A stretch of 64,000 bases of DNA from Ralstonia soli (GCF_023955655.1 NZ_JAMXHT010000004.1:372001-436000), one strand, 5' to 3'. Numbered from the stretch's first letter, positions 52,655 to 62,002 are shown. Notes: a model not told the origin generated them from the letters alone. A program made the numbers and translations.

Positions 52655-54110
52655 ATTGTGCGGCGGGAATGGCGGACCGCGCCTCGCGCCGGCGCATCCG
52701 CCACGCGGCCACCACCGCCAGCGCGCAGAGGGCGCCCAGGAAGATAAAGGTCTCGTCAAACGCCAGGATGCGCGCCTGCGGGTCAACCGCCGCGCCATGT
52801 ACGGTTTCGATGCCCCGTGTGGCGAGTCGCCATTGCAGGAAAATCCCCGTGGCCGACACGCCGATCGCCCCGCCCAACTGGCGCAGGAAATTGACGGCGC
52901 TCGAGCCCTGCGGAATCAATGTGAAGTCCACACCGCGCATCGCGCCAAGGCTGAGCGATGGCAGCACGAAACCCAGCCCGACGCGCCCGATGATGGCAAT
53001 GATGATCAACAGCAGATAGCTGGTCTCGCGTGTATTGGTCGCCATCAGGAAGAACGACAGCGCCAGTGCTGCCAGCCCGAACGACACCAGCCGGAACGGC
53101 TCGATACGGTTGGTCAGTCGCCCGGCCATCATGATGGTGATGGCCAGCACCAGCCCAGCAGGCAGAAGCACCAGCCCCGCGCGCGACGGCGCATACGCCA
53201 GCGCAACCTGCATATACACCGGCACCAGATACGTCGAGCCGTACAACCCTGCCCCGTAGATGAAGGCCACCACCGCCCCCATCGCAAACTGCCGGTAACT
53301 GAACAGCCGCAAGTCGAGCAAGGGCGATTCCACCCGCCGTTGCCAGAACACAAACCCCGCCACGCACACCGCCGATACCAGCATCAGCACCACGCCGTGC
53401 GAAACATCGCCATGCAGCGCCACCAGGCCGTTGAGCAGCGTGACCGTTGCCGCCCCGATCAGAAGCAGGCCGCGCCAGTCCAGCAGTTTGGGCTCGCCGG
53501 CCATCGACGAATTGAGAGCCATGAAGCGCCGCGCCATCGCCCAGCCGATCAGGGTGAAGGGCGTCACCACGAAAAAGATGGAGCGCCAGCCGAACAACTC
53601 CACCAGAAAGCCGCCCACACTCGGGCCGACAGCCGGCGCCAGCACGACGCCAAACCCGAACAGGCCGAACGCCTTGCCCTGCTCTTTTTCGGGGAACACG
53701 CGCAGGATCAGAATATTCGGCAGCGGCTGCATGATGCCGGCGGCAATGCCCTCCACAACCCGCATGGCGATCATCACCTCGTAGTTGGGCGACAGGCCGC
53801 CGGCCAGCCCGCCCACGCCCAGCAACAGCAGCGCGCCGATGAACGTGCGCCGCAAGCCGAAGCGCAGCAGCAGCCAGGGCGTGAGCAGCATCGACAGCGT
53901 CATCGCCACCATGAAGCTGGCTGACACCCATTGCGCCCGCTCCTGCCCCAGCACGAAATGCCGGCTCAGATCAGGAATCGCCACGTTGACGATAGTGGCC
54001 GAGATGACGGACGACACGGCGCCCACCATCAGCGTGAACAACACGAGCCACTTGAAGCGCTCGCCGTAACGCGCGCGCAGCGCCTCCAGGGTGGGCGTGA
54101 ATGTCGTCAT
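52653..54110 (-). CDS. DHA2-family MFS exporter, EmrB type
   Basis: 485-residue exporter with about 14 membrane helices. N-terminus FKWLVLFTLMVGAVSSVISATIVNVAIPD is typical of EmrB/QacA drug:H+ antiporters. Motif WVSASFMVAMTLSMLL, then LRFGLRRTFIGALLLLGVGG (motif A), and GFVLPSLSLGAMRGVD later. The frame opens 21 codons earlier, but the ATG at 54108-54110 is chosen because that extension has no family-like content. No adjacent EmrA membrane-fusion protein is encoded, so the partner must be elsewhere or absent. Confidence 0.9.
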   Translation of the reverse strand: MTTFTPTLEALRARYGERFKWLVLFTLMVGAVSSVISATIVNVAIPDLSRHFVLGQERAQWVSASFMVAMTLSMLLTPWLLLRFGLRRTFIGALLLLGVGGLAGGLSPNYEVMIAMRVVEGIAAGIMQPLPNILILRVFPEKEQGKAFGLFGFGVVLAPAVGPSVGGFLVELFGWRSIFFVVTPFTLIGWAMARRFMALNSSMAGEPKLLDWRGLLLIGAATVTLLNGLVALHGDVSHGVVLMLVSAVCVAGFVFWQRRVESPLLDLRLFSYRQFAMGAVVAFIYGAGLYGSTYLVPVYMQVALAYAPSRAGLVLLPAGLVLAITIMMAGRLTNRIEPFRLVSFGLAALALSFFLMATNTRETSYLLLIIIAIIGRVGLGFVLPSLSLGAMRGVDFTLIPQGSSAVNFLRQLGGAIGVSATGIFLQWRLATRGIETVHGAAVDPQARILAFDETFIFLGALCALAVVAAWRMRRREARSAIPAAQ

Positions 54111-54161
54111 GGTCTCGTTGTTGTGATGTATGAGACGACCAAAGGGGCAAAGGGGACTAGA

Positions 54162-54193
54162 CCCGGCCAGCACCTCCTCCAGCGCTGGCCGGG
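54162..54193. other. Strong hairpin without U-run
   Basis: CCCGGCCAGC (54162-54171) pairs perfectly with GCTGGCCGGG (54184-54193). Neither side has a U-tract, so it is not a typical Rho-independent terminator. It lies between the DUF1857 and exporter genes, both on the minus strand, and might block read-through or stabilise an mRNA end. Confidence 0.4.
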
Positions 54194-54202
54194 CGGGATG
54201 CG

Positions 54203-54673
54203 TCAGCCGAGGCGGCCGGTAGCGGCAATCTCGCGGATGCGGCGCACGGTGTCGATGTCGGATTCGCGGTAGGCGGATTTGACGATCTCGGCGTAGCGGG
54301 TGTCGCCGGTTTCATCCGCATTGGGCAGCGTGGTGTCGTAGACGAAGCGGATGAACGCGGCGTTGGCCTCGTTGCTCTCGATCGTCATGGTGAGCGAGCC
54401 GCCGGCATGTTCGCCCGTCGCAGCGGTGGTGTAGGTGACGCGCTTGTGCGGCTCCAGCGTCACGCGGTCTTGAATGCGCGCCTTGCCGAAGACCAGTTCG
54501 CGTTCCACCCAGCCGTCACCTTCGGCGGTGATGATGCATGCGTCCAGGCTTTCGACAAATTCCGTTTGTGCGCGCACGCGCAGCACCAGGCCTTGCCAGA
54601 TCTGGTTCAGGGTGAGCGTGTCGATGAGGGGGTTCAGTGGATCGTTGACTTCCACCAGATGTTCAAAGCGCAA
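54203..54673 (-). CDS. DUF1857 (AtaL-like SRPBCC) family protein
   Basis: 156-residue protein of the START/Bet v1-like fold, with the DUF1857 start RFEHLVEVNDPLNPLIDTLT and later VERELVFGKARIQDRVT. The frame is open to 54718 but the TTG at 54671-54673 lies a few bases after a perfect GGAGG sequence and yields the family-typical N-terminus, so TTG is favoured. Function of the family is unknown; a lipid or polyketide-like ligand is possible. Confidence 0.82.
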   Translation of the reverse strand: MRFEHLVEVNDPLNPLIDTLTLNQIWQGLVLRVRAQTEFVESLDACIITAEGDGWVERELVFGKARIQDRVTLEPHKRVTYTTAATGEHAGGSLTMTIESNEANAAFIRFVYDTTLPNADETGDTRYAEIVKSAYRESDIDTVRRIREIAATGRLG

Positions 54674-54732
54674 AGCGGCCTCCAAAAATTTCCCGCCATT
54701 ATCGCGCGGCACGGGCAACCTTGCGCCAAATG

Positions 54733-54765
54733 AAAAAACGCCGGCGGGTTGCCCCAGCCGGCGTT
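54733..54765 (-). terminator. Terminator of aceB
   Basis: AACGCCGGC (54737-54745) pairs with GCCGGCGTT (54757-54765). On the minus strand the stem is followed by six U residues. It lies 25 bp after the aceB stop codon. Confidence 0.88.
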
Positions 54766-54789
54766 CTCTCTGCGATGCCGAAGCGTCGC

Positions 54790-56370
54790 TTAGATTTCTT
54801 CGTACAGCGGCAACGTGAGGAATTCCGCAAAGTCTTCCGACGTCGACATCTGTTCGAAGATCACTGCTGCGCGGTCAAAGTGGCCCACCGCGCCCGTCTC
54901 CTTCACCTTGGCCAATTCTTCCGGGATCAGCTTGCGCACGAGTTCGGCCGTGACCTTCGTGCCGTCTTCCAGCTTGCCCTTGGGCGAGCGGATCCACTGC
55001 CACACTTGCGAGCGCGAGATTTCGGCCGTGGCGGCATCTTCCATCAGGTTGTGGATCGGCACGCAACCGTTGCCAGCCAGCCAGGCGCCCAGGTAGTGGA
55101 TACCCACGTTGATGTTCATGCGCAGGCCGGCTTCGGTGATGGGCGTTTCCGGCTGGAAGTCCAGCAGCTGGGCGGCCGTCACTTCCACGTCCGGGCGTTG
55201 CTTCTCGAACTGGTTCGGCTTGTCGCCCAGCACCGCCACGAATTCCTTCATGGCCGGCTCGACCAGGCCCGGGTGAGCCACCCAGCCACCGTCGTAGCCG
55301 TCGGTCGCGTCGCGCTTCTTGTCGCCGATGATGCCGGCCATGGCGATGGCGTTCTTCTCCGGATCGTTCTTGATCGGGATCAGCGCGCTCATGCCGCCGA
55401 TGGCGGGCGCGCCGCGCTTGTGGCAGGTCTTGAGCAGCAGCAGCGCGTAGGCGCGCATGAACGGTGAGGTCATCGTCACCTTGGCGCGGTCGGCCAGGCA
55501 GAAGTTCTTGTCGACCTTGAACTTCTTGATGCACGAGAAGATGTAGTCCCAGCGGCCGGCGTTCAGGCCCGCGCTGTGCTCACGCAGTTCGTACAGGATT
55601 TCTTCCATCTCGAACGCAGCGAGGATGGTCTCGATCAGCACGGTGGCCTTGATCGTGCCCTGCGGCAGGCCGATCTCGTTTTGCGCCATCACGAAGATGT
55701 CGTTCCACAGGCGTGCTTCCAGATGGCTTTCCATCTTCGGCAGGTAGAAGAACGGGCCGGCGCCGCGAGCGATCTGCTCCTTGGCGTTGTGGAACAGGAA
55801 CAGCGCGAAGTCGAAAATGCCGCCGGAGACGCGCTCACCGTCGATCAGCACGTGCTTCTCGTCCAGGTGCCAGCCGCGCGGACGCACTTGCAGCGTGGCG
55901 ATCTTGTCATTCAGCTTGTAGCTCTTGCCGTTGGATTCCAGCGTGAGCGTGCGGCGCACGGCAGCCTTCAGATTGACCTGACCCTGGATCTGGTTGTGCC
56001 AGCTCGGCGAATTCGAATCTTCGAAGTCGGTCATGTAGCTGTCCGCGCCCGAGTTGAACGCGTTGATGACCATCTTGGCATCGACCGGGCCGGTGATTTC
56101 CACGCGGCGGCAGTGCAGTGCCGGCGGGATCGGCGCGACCTTCCAGTCACCTTCACGGATGGCCTTCGTCTCGGCCAGGAAATCCGGGCGCTCGCCGGCG
56201 TCAAGGCGCTTGGCGCGCTCGACACGGGCGGCCAGCAGCTCTTTGCGGCGCGGCTGGAAGGCACGGTGCAGCTTGGCGACCAGCGCCAGTGCCTCGGGGG
56301 TCAGAATGTCTTCGTAGGCCGGCAGGATCTCTGCCTTGATTTCCATGCCTTGGGGCAGCGTGAGCGCCAT
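54790..56370 (-). CDS. aceB: Malate synthase A
   Basis: 526-residue glyoxylate-shunt enzyme condensing glyoxylate with acetyl-CoA. N-terminus TLPQGMEIKAEILPAYEDIL and the catalytic barrel segments (FEDSNSPSWHNQIQGQ, RPRGWHLDEKH, IKATVLIETI, GRWDYIFSCIKK) with the essential Arg and Asp are intact. The ATG at 56368-56370 has GGAG in front; a 27-codon upstream extension is discarded. Note that aceA is at 62-63 kb, separated by six genes, unlike the E. coli aceBAK operon. Confidence 0.96.
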   Translation of the reverse strand: MALTLPQGMEIKAEILPAYEDILTPEALALVAKLHRAFQPRRKELLAARVERAKRLDAGERPDFLAETKAIREGDWKVAPIPPALHCRRVEITGPVDAKMVINAFNSGADSYMTDFEDSNSPSWHNQIQGQVNLKAAVRRTLTLESNGKSYKLNDKIATLQVRPRGWHLDEKHVLIDGERVSGGIFDFALFLFHNAKEQIARGAGPFFYLPKMESHLEARLWNDIFVMAQNEIGLPQGTIKATVLIETILAAFEMEEILYELREHSAGLNAGRWDYIFSCIKKFKVDKNFCLADRAKVTMTSPFMRAYALLLLKTCHKRGAPAIGGMSALIPIKNDPEKNAIAMAGIIGDKKRDATDGYDGGWVAHPGLVEPAMKEFVAVLGDKPNQFEKQRPDVEVTAAQLLDFQPETPITEAGLRMNINVGIHYLGAWLAGNGCVPIHNLMEDAATAEISRSQVWQWIRSPKGKLEDGTKVTAELVRKLIPEELAKVKETGAVGHFDRAAVIFEQMSTSEDFAEFLTLPLYEEI

Positions 56371-56454
56371 GGTTTTCTCCAGAGGATGATGTGAGGGTTG
56401 AACGCGTTTTGGTCTTACTTTGGCCCTATGATTGGGCCGATTGAATGCCATGCC

Positions 56455-57153
56455 TTACGTTGCTTGTGTTGCCTGCACGAACTGCAGCAGATCGCGCATG
56501 TCGTGGCCGGTTGCGGTCGGGGCCACGTCGAGTGCCTCGGGCGGATGCCCCAAGCGGTTGATCCAGAACGTCTGGAAGCCGTACCACGTCGCGCCGCAGG
56601 CATCCCAGCCGTTGGACGAGACGAACAGAATCTGCTCAGCCGGCACACCAAAGGCTTGTGGGGCCAGTGAGTAAGCTTCGGGCGCGGTCTTGTACACCTT
56701 CACCGCATCGACCGACAGTACGTGATCGAACAGGCCCGACATGCCCGCGCTCTTCACCGCAATGTCCAGCATCTGGGGGTTGCCGTTGGAGAGGATGCCC
56801 AGCGGGAGCCCCATCTCGCGCAGGCGACGCAGCGCCGGCACATTTTCAGGAAACGCCGACAGGCACGCATATTCGCGCATCAGCGTGGCCTCGTCTTGGG
56901 GAGAAAGCGCTACGCCCAGGCGCGCCGCCGCATAGCGCAATGCGTCGACGGTGATATCCCAGAACGGCTTGTAGTATTCGCCCGCACGGCCTGCCAGCGA
57001 ACGGATGCGTGTGTAGTCGATCTGCTTGTCACGCCAAAGCACGGACAGTGCCTCGCCCTTGCCGGCAAACAGTTGTTCGGCGCGCGCAGCCACGGAGTAC
57101 ACGTCGAATAACGTGCCATAGGCATCGAAGACCACCGCGCGAATCGAACCCAT
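56455..57153 (-). CDS. (S)-2-haloacid dehalogenase type II, HAD superfamily
   Basis: 232-residue HAD hydrolase. Nucleophile Asp10 is in VVFDAYGTLFDVYSV, motif II is GILSNGN, the catalytic Lys is in AVKVYKTAPEAY, and motif IV is in VSSNGWDACGA. This set is diagnostic for the L-2-haloacid dehalogenase type II group, though natural substrates of such enzymes are often unclear. The ATG at 57153 is preceded by GGAGC. The gene is divergent from a LysR regulator with a 218-bp gap and lies 84 bp upstream of aceB, so it may be co-transcribed with it. Confidence 0.88.
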   Translation of the reverse strand: MGSIRAVVFDAYGTLFDVYSVAARAEQLFAGKGEALSVLWRDKQIDYTRIRSLAGRAGEYYKPFWDITVDALRYAAARLGVALSPQDEATLMREYACLSAFPENVPALRRLREMGLPLGILSNGNPQMLDIAVKSAGMSGLFDHVLSVDAVKVYKTAPEAYSLAPQAFGVPAEQILFVSSNGWDACGATWYGFQTFWINRLGHPPEALDVAPTATGHDMRDLLQFVQATQAT

Positions 57154-57371
57154 TCCAAGCTCCACGGACCTGATGAAGGCCACGGCCCCTGTTCCATCAG
57201 ACAGAACGCCTCTCCGACCTTCGCAACGATGGCCATTCTAGAAAAGGTGACGCGCTGCACAAAGATGGCAACGGTCACTTTATCTTTAACTTTTACCCTC
57301 GGAATGACGAGTGATAACCTTTATATTCGTCACAATCCCGCAGCTCCCAATTGCCACGGTATAGATCAGGC

Positions 57372-58301
57372 ATGGATCATTTCAAGCAGCTCGAAACCTT
57401 TGTCGCCGTGGCCACGCGCGGCAGCCTCTCCGCCGCCGCCGCCGCCGAAGGCGTGGCGCCCGCCATCATCGGGCGTCGCATTGACGCCCTGGAAGAACGC
57501 TTGGGCGTGAAGCTCCTCGTGCGCACCACGCGGCGCATCACGCTCACGTTCGAGGGTTCGGCGTTCCTGGAAGATTGCCAGCGCATTCTCAACGACCTGC
57601 ATAACGCCGAAGCCAGCGTATCCGCAGGCGGCGTGAAGGCCAGCGGCCACCTGCGCGTGACGGCCCCGGCCGGCTTCGGCCGCCGCCATGTCGCGCCGAT
57701 GGTGCCGGACTTCATCGAGACGCATCCGGATGTGTCGATGACACTGGACCTGGGCGACCGCGTGGTCGACCTCGTCAACGAAGGCTTCGATTGCGCTATC
57801 CGCCTGGGCGATCTGCCCGATTCGAGCCTGGTGTCGATTCGTCTGTGGGAGAACCGCCGTGTGGTGGTGGCCGCACCCAGCTACCTGGAACGCCGTGGCG
57901 TGCCGACACAGGTGGAGCAATTGTCCACCCACAACTGCCTGGCCTTCGGCGCCAGCGCCAACGTGCAGCGCGGCTGGGTGTTCCAACAAGCCGGCAAAAC
58001 AGTCACCGTGAAGGTGTCGGGCACGATGGAATGCACCGACGGCGCCGTCCTGCGCGAGTGGTGCCTGCAGGGCTACGGCCTGGCATGGCGCTCGTGGTGG
58101 GAGGTCGGGCATGACATCGCCACGGGCAAGCTGGTGACGGTGCTCGATGCGTTCGAGGCGCCGCCGATCGGCATCCACGCGGTATTTCCGCAGCGCAAGC
58201 ACCTGCCGCTGCGCGTGCGCCTGTTCATTGATTTCCTCAAGAACACGTACGGCAACCCGGCCTACTGGCGCCGCGCCGATGCCTTCATCGGCATGGATTA
58301 G
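57372..58301 (+). CDS. LysR-family transcriptional regulator
   Basis: 309-residue regulator: winged HTH in residues 1-60 (FKQLETFVAVATRGSLSAAA, RRIDALEERLGVKLLVRTTRR) and a periplasmic-binding-like effector domain (about 90-300). The effector domain resembles the group that includes CrgA/AphB-like regulators (DLVNEGFDCAIRLGDLPDSSL). The ATG at 57372 gives MDHFKQLETF, the usual start. Divergent from the dehalogenase gene, so regulation of that gene and perhaps aceB is a reasonable guess. Confidence 0.92.
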   Translation: MDHFKQLETFVAVATRGSLSAAAAAEGVAPAIIGRRIDALEERLGVKLLVRTTRRITLTFEGSAFLEDCQRILNDLHNAEASVSAGGVKASGHLRVTAPAGFGRRHVAPMVPDFIETHPDVSMTLDLGDRVVDLVNEGFDCAIRLGDLPDSSLVSIRLWENRRVVVAAPSYLERRGVPTQVEQLSTHNCLAFGASANVQRGWVFQQAGKTVTVKVSGTMECTDGAVLREWCLQGYGLAWRSWWEVGHDIATGKLVTVLDAFEAPPIGIHAVFPQRKHLPLRVRLFIDFLKNTYGNPAYWRRADAFIGMD

Positions 58302-58384
58302 CAATCACCCCGAGTGGGTGAAACACCCCCCGCGGCCTACAATCCAGACAAGGACGTCTTCCCGTATCCACCTTAGGAGGCCGC

Positions 58385-58819
58385 ATGTTCCAGCACATCC
58401 TCATCCCCACCGATGGTTCCGAGCTGTCGCGCAAGGCGGTGGCGGGCGCGCTCGACTTTGCCAAGACGCTCGGGGCGCGCCTGACGGCATACACCTGCCT
58501 TGAGGAATACCCGTACACGCCCTTCTCCGAGATCGTCGTGGAAACCCCGCAGGCTTTCAAGGAGCGCGTGGAAGCCCAGGCGCGCGTGGTGCTCAAGGAC
58601 GTGGAAGAAGCGGCCGTCAGCGCCGGTATTCAGTGCGACACCGATATGAGCTGTTTTGCCGTCCCCTACATGGGCATCATCGACGCGGCGGAGCGCCATG
58701 GCTGCGATGTCATCTTCATGGCTTCGCACGGCCGGCGCGGGCTGGCGGGGCTGCTACTAGGCAGTGAAACGCAGAAGGTGCTCACGCATACCGAGATTCC
58801 TGTGATCGTGTATCGCTGA
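58385..58819 (+). CDS. Universal stress protein, UspA family
   Basis: 144-residue small alpha/beta protein. N-terminal FQHILIPTDGSELSRKAVAGAL and C-terminal ATP-binding motif HGRRGLAGLLLGSETQKVL (G-x2-G-x9-G-S/T pattern) indicate an ATP-binding Usp. A GGAGG ribosome binding site precedes the ATG. Followed by a terminator. Confidence 0.95.
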   Translation: MFQHILIPTDGSELSRKAVAGALDFAKTLGARLTAYTCLEEYPYTPFSEIVVETPQAFKERVEAQARVVLKDVEEAAVSAGIQCDTDMSCFAVPYMGIIDAAERHGCDVIFMASHGRRGLAGLLLGSETQKVLTHTEIPVIVYR

Positions 58820-58845
58820 CACGCGCCCACACCATCCGCATGCGG

Positions 58846-58869
58846 GCCGCTCTATTGGGCGGCTTTTTT
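58846..58869 (+). terminator. Terminator of the universal stress protein gene
   Basis: GCCGC (58846-58850) pairs with GCGGC (58859-58863) and is followed by six U residues. Confidence 0.75.
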
Positions 58870-58903
58870 CTCCTTGACACCGGGCTTGTTGGTGCAAGCG
58901 ACT

Positions 58904-58947
58904 TTGTGCACAAAAATAAATAATCTTGTTTACATATTTGCGCACAA
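58904..58947 (+). promoter_or_regulatory. Paired dyads upstream of the NCS1 permease gene
   Basis: TTGTGCACAA (58904-58913, perfect palindrome) and TTGCGCACAA (58938-58947, one mismatch) are centred 34 bp apart, about three helical turns. Short palindromes of this kind are typical operators of FadR-group GntR regulators, and such a regulator gene is third in this cassette. A TTGACA at 58874-58879 is present but lacks a well-spaced -10. Confidence 0.55.
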
Positions 58948-58990
58948 TGTCGGCACAGCCTCAAACCGGCAACACACCAAAGGAGACAGC

Positions 58991-60481
58991 ATGGTCACGA
59001 CCAGCGGCGCAGCGGCACAAGCGAGTGATTCACCGCACGCGCATCCCAACGTCGTCATGAAGCCGCACTACGATCCACGGCTCACCAACGAAGACCTCGC
59101 TCCGCTGCGCAAGCAGACCTGGGGCACCTACAACATCTTCGCGTTCTGGATGTCGGACGTGCATAGCGTGGGCGGTTATCTGACGGCGGCGAGCCTGTTC
59201 TCGCTGGGCCTGTCGAGCCTGCAGGTGCTGTTTGCGCTGGTGGTAGGCATCCTGATCGTGCAGGTGTTCTGCAACCTCGTCGCCAAGCCCAGCCAGGCGA
59301 CCGGCACGCCGTATCCGGTGATCTGCCGCGCGTCGTTCGGGGTGCTGGGCGCCAACATCCCGGCCATCATCCGCGGGCTGATCGCGGTGGCGTGGTATGG
59401 CATCCAGACCTACCTGGCCTCGCACGCGTTCCTGGTACTGGCACTGAAATTCATGCCGGAACTCGCGCCGTATGCAGATGTGAAACAGCATGGCTTTGCC
59501 GGGCTGTCCACATTGGGCTGGGCGGCCTTCATGGTGCTGTGGGTCCTGCAAGCCTGCGTGTTCTGGCACGGCATGGAATCGATTCGCAAGTTCATCGACT
59601 GGGCTGGCCCCGCCGTGTATGCCGTGATGATCGCGCTGGCGGTGTGGCTGGTACACAAGGCGGGCTGGGAGAACATCAACTTCACGCTTTCCTTCCTCAA
59701 GTACGAAGGCTGGGATGCGGTACCGGTGGTGTTGGGCGGGATTGCGCTGGTGGTGTCGTACTTCTCGGGGCCGATGCTCAACTTTGGCGACTTCTCGCGC
59801 TATGGCAAGGACTTCGGCTCGGTCAAGCGCGGCAACTTCTGGGGTCTGCCGGTCAACTTCCTCGGCTTTGCGCTGCTGGTGGTGGTCACCACGTCCGCCA
59901 CGCTGCCGGTGTTTGGCCAGTTGATTTCCGACCCGGTGGAAGTCATTGCCCGCATCGACAACACGACAGCAGTGGTGATTGGCGCGCTGACGTTCATGAT
60001 CGCCACCATCGGCATCAACATCGTCGCCAACTTTGTGTCGCCGGCGTTCGACTTCTCCAACGTGGCACCGCAGCACATCACCTGGCGCACTGGCGGCATG
60101 ATCGCGGCGGTGGCGTCGATCTTCATCACGCCCTGGAACCTCTACAACAACCCCGAGGTGATCCATTACACGATCGACGTGCTGGGTGCCTTCATCGGCC
60201 CACTGTTCGGCATCCTGATCGCTGACTACTACCTCGTGCGCCGCCAACAGGTTCACGTGGATGACCTCTACTCGATGCGCCCCACGGGCCGCTACTGGTT
60301 CCGCAACGGCTACAACCCGGCTGCCGTCTGGACGATGGTCCCTTCCGCGCTGATCCCGATGGCGTGCGTGGTGTTCGAGCGCCTGCAATGGCTGGCCAAC
60401 TACAGCTGGTTCATCGGCGTCGGCATTGCGCTGGCGCTCTACACCGTGCTGAGCCGCAAGCAAGGCGCTTCCACCCATTGA
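58991..60481 (+). CDS. NCS1-family nucleobase/hydantoin-type permease
   Basis: 496-residue cation symporter with about 12 helices. The NCS1 segments LRKQTWGTYNIFAFWMSDVHSV (with the conserved Trp-Gly), GTPYPVICRASFGVLGANIPA and GPMLNFGDFSRYGKDF are intact. The ATG at 58991 has AGGAGACAGC in front. The Asp/Glu-racemase family gene and GntR regulator that follow suggest hydantoin or allantoin uptake, but cytosine, uracil or thiamine precursors cannot be excluded. Confidence 0.88.
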   Translation: MVTTSGAAAQASDSPHAHPNVVMKPHYDPRLTNEDLAPLRKQTWGTYNIFAFWMSDVHSVGGYLTAASLFSLGLSSLQVLFALVVGILIVQVFCNLVAKPSQATGTPYPVICRASFGVLGANIPAIIRGLIAVAWYGIQTYLASHAFLVLALKFMPELAPYADVKQHGFAGLSTLGWAAFMVLWVLQACVFWHGMESIRKFIDWAGPAVYAVMIALAVWLVHKAGWENINFTLSFLKYEGWDAVPVVLGGIALVVSYFSGPMLNFGDFSRYGKDFGSVKRGNFWGLPVNFLGFALLVVVTTSATLPVFGQLISDPVEVIARIDNTTAVVIGALTFMIATIGINIVANFVSPAFDFSNVAPQHITWRTGGMIAAVASIFITPWNLYNNPEVIHYTIDVLGAFIGPLFGILIADYYLVRRQQVHVDDLYSMRPTGRYWFRNGYNPAAVWTMVPSALIPMACVVFERLQWLANYSWFIGVGIALALYTVLSRKQGASTH

Positions 60482-60498
60482 CACTCACACCCATCGAC

Positions 60499-61233
60499 AT
60501 GGACATCCGCATCATCAATCCCAACACGACCGCCAGCATGACGGCGCTGATCGGCCGTTGCGCGCAGGCGGCGGCCGCAGCAGGCACACGCATCACCGCG
60601 GTCAGCCCGCAGATGGGGCCGGCTTCCATCGAGAGTCACTACGACGAAGCGCTCTCCGTACCGGGCATCCTTGAAGAGATACGCCACGGCGAGCGCGATG
60701 GCGCCGACGCTTACGTCATCGCCTGCTTTGGCGACCCAGGCCTCTATGCCGCCCGCGAACTCGCACACGGCCCCGTGATCGGCATCGCCGAAGCGGCCAT
60801 GCACATGGCGAGCCTGATCGGCAACAGCTTCAGCGTGGTGACGACCCTGGAACGTACCGTCGGCATGGCCTGGCACCTGGCCGAGCGCTACGGCATGCGG
60901 CATGCGTGCCGCAACGTCCACGCGAGCGACCTGCCGGTCCTCGATCTGGAAAAGCCCGGATCCAACGCACGCCGCATCGTCCTGGACGCCTGCCGCAACG
61001 CGCTGGAGCAAGACCGCAGCGACTGCATCGTGCTGGGCTGCGCCGGCATGGCCGACTTGTGCGAAGACCTGACTGCCGATCTGGGGGTACCCGTCATCGA
61101 CGGCGTGGTGGCCGCGGTGAAGCTGGTCGAGGCACTGGTCGGCATGCGGCTTTCCACCAGCAAGCGCGGCGACTGGGCCCGCCCGCTGCCTAAGGCCTAC
61201 ACAGGCATGCTTGCACCGTTTGCACTGCCCTAG
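60499..61233 (+). CDS. Asp/Glu/hydantoin racemase family protein
   Basis: 244-residue enzyme of the Asp/Glu-racemase superfamily, subgroup with hydantoin and allantoin racemases. The two catalytic Cys are Cys76 (VIACFGDPGL) and Cys181 (VLGCAGMADL), consistent with two-base racemisation. N-terminus DIRIINPNTTASMT is characteristic of the hydantoin/allantoin subgroup. It starts 17 bp after the permease stop codon. No hydantoinase or carbamoylase gene is nearby. Confidence 0.88.
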   Translation: MDIRIINPNTTASMTALIGRCAQAAAAAGTRITAVSPQMGPASIESHYDEALSVPGILEEIRHGERDGADAYVIACFGDPGLYAARELAHGPVIGIAEAAMHMASLIGNSFSVVTTLERTVGMAWHLAERYGMRHACRNVHASDLPVLDLEKPGSNARRIVLDACRNALEQDRSDCIVLGCAGMADLCEDLTADLGVPVIDGVVAAVKLVEALVGMRLSTSKRGDWARPLPKAYTGMLAPFALP

Positions 61234-61261
61234 TGCAGCGCGGGATGGCGCATTTGCTACC

Positions 61262-62002
61262 ATGCACCCTCCCGCTTTTTCTTCTGCACCGTCACCTGCC
61301 ATGCCCGCATCCGCACGGGAACCGGCCGACAACCCGTCTGCTGCCGAACCGATCTACCAAGGCCTGCTGACGGCCATCATGGAACACCGCCTGCCAGCAG
61401 GCACGAAGCTGGTCGAAGAGCGCCTGTGTGAAGCCACCGGCGCCGGCCGGCCGCGCATCCGCCAGGTGCTGGCGCGGCTGGCGCATGAGCATCTAGTGAC
61501 CCTGGTGCCCAACAAGGGCGCCTTCGTCGCGCAGCCCTCCGTGAAGGAGGCGCGCGATGTCTTCCAGACTCGCCGCATCATCGAGCCCGAACTGGCCGCC
61601 ATGCTGGCGCGCGGCTGCACCCCGGCTCAGGGCAACCGGCTGCACAAGCACATTGCGGCCGAGCAGGCGGCACGCGAGCGCGGCGACCGCGCCGCCACCA
61701 TCCGCCTCTCGGGCGAATACCACGTCCTCATTGCAGAGATGGTCGGCAACCACGTGCTCGAACGGCTCACGCGTGAAGCGGTCTCGCGCACCTGCCTGAT
61801 CATCACCCTATACGACCGCCCCGGCCTGCCCGCCTGCCCCGAGCACGAGCACGATGCACTCACCGAAGCGATCGCCAGCGGCGACGCCTCGCGTGCGCAC
61901 GACCTGATGCGCGAGCACTTGGAGCACATCGAGCACTCACTCGAACTGCATGCCACGCCCACGTCGGCGCTGGACCTCGAATCGATTTTCAAGCGCGCAT
62001 AA
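61262..62002 (+). CDS. GntR-family regulator, FadR/FCD type
   Basis: 246-residue regulator: winged HTH (about 35-95, PIYQGLLTAIMEHRLPAGTKLVEERL and RIRQVLARLAHEHLVTLVPNKGAF) followed by an FCD effector domain (about 105-230) with the probable metal-binding His residues (EYHVLI, EHEHDAL, REHLEHIEHSL). Start choice among ATGs at 61262 and 61301 is uncertain. It is the likely regulator of the permease operon; the dyads at 58904-58947 are candidate sites. Confidence 0.88.
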   Translation: MHPPAFSSAPSPAMPASAREPADNPSAAEPIYQGLLTAIMEHRLPAGTKLVEERLCEATGAGRPRIRQVLARLAHEHLVTLVPNKGAFVAQPSVKEARDVFQTRRIIEPELAAMLARGCTPAQGNRLHKHIAAEQAARERGDRAATIRLSGEYHVLIAEMVGNHVLERLTREAVSRTCLIITLYDRPGLPACPEHEHDALTEAIASGDASRAHDLMREHLEHIEHSLELHATPTSALDLESIFKRA

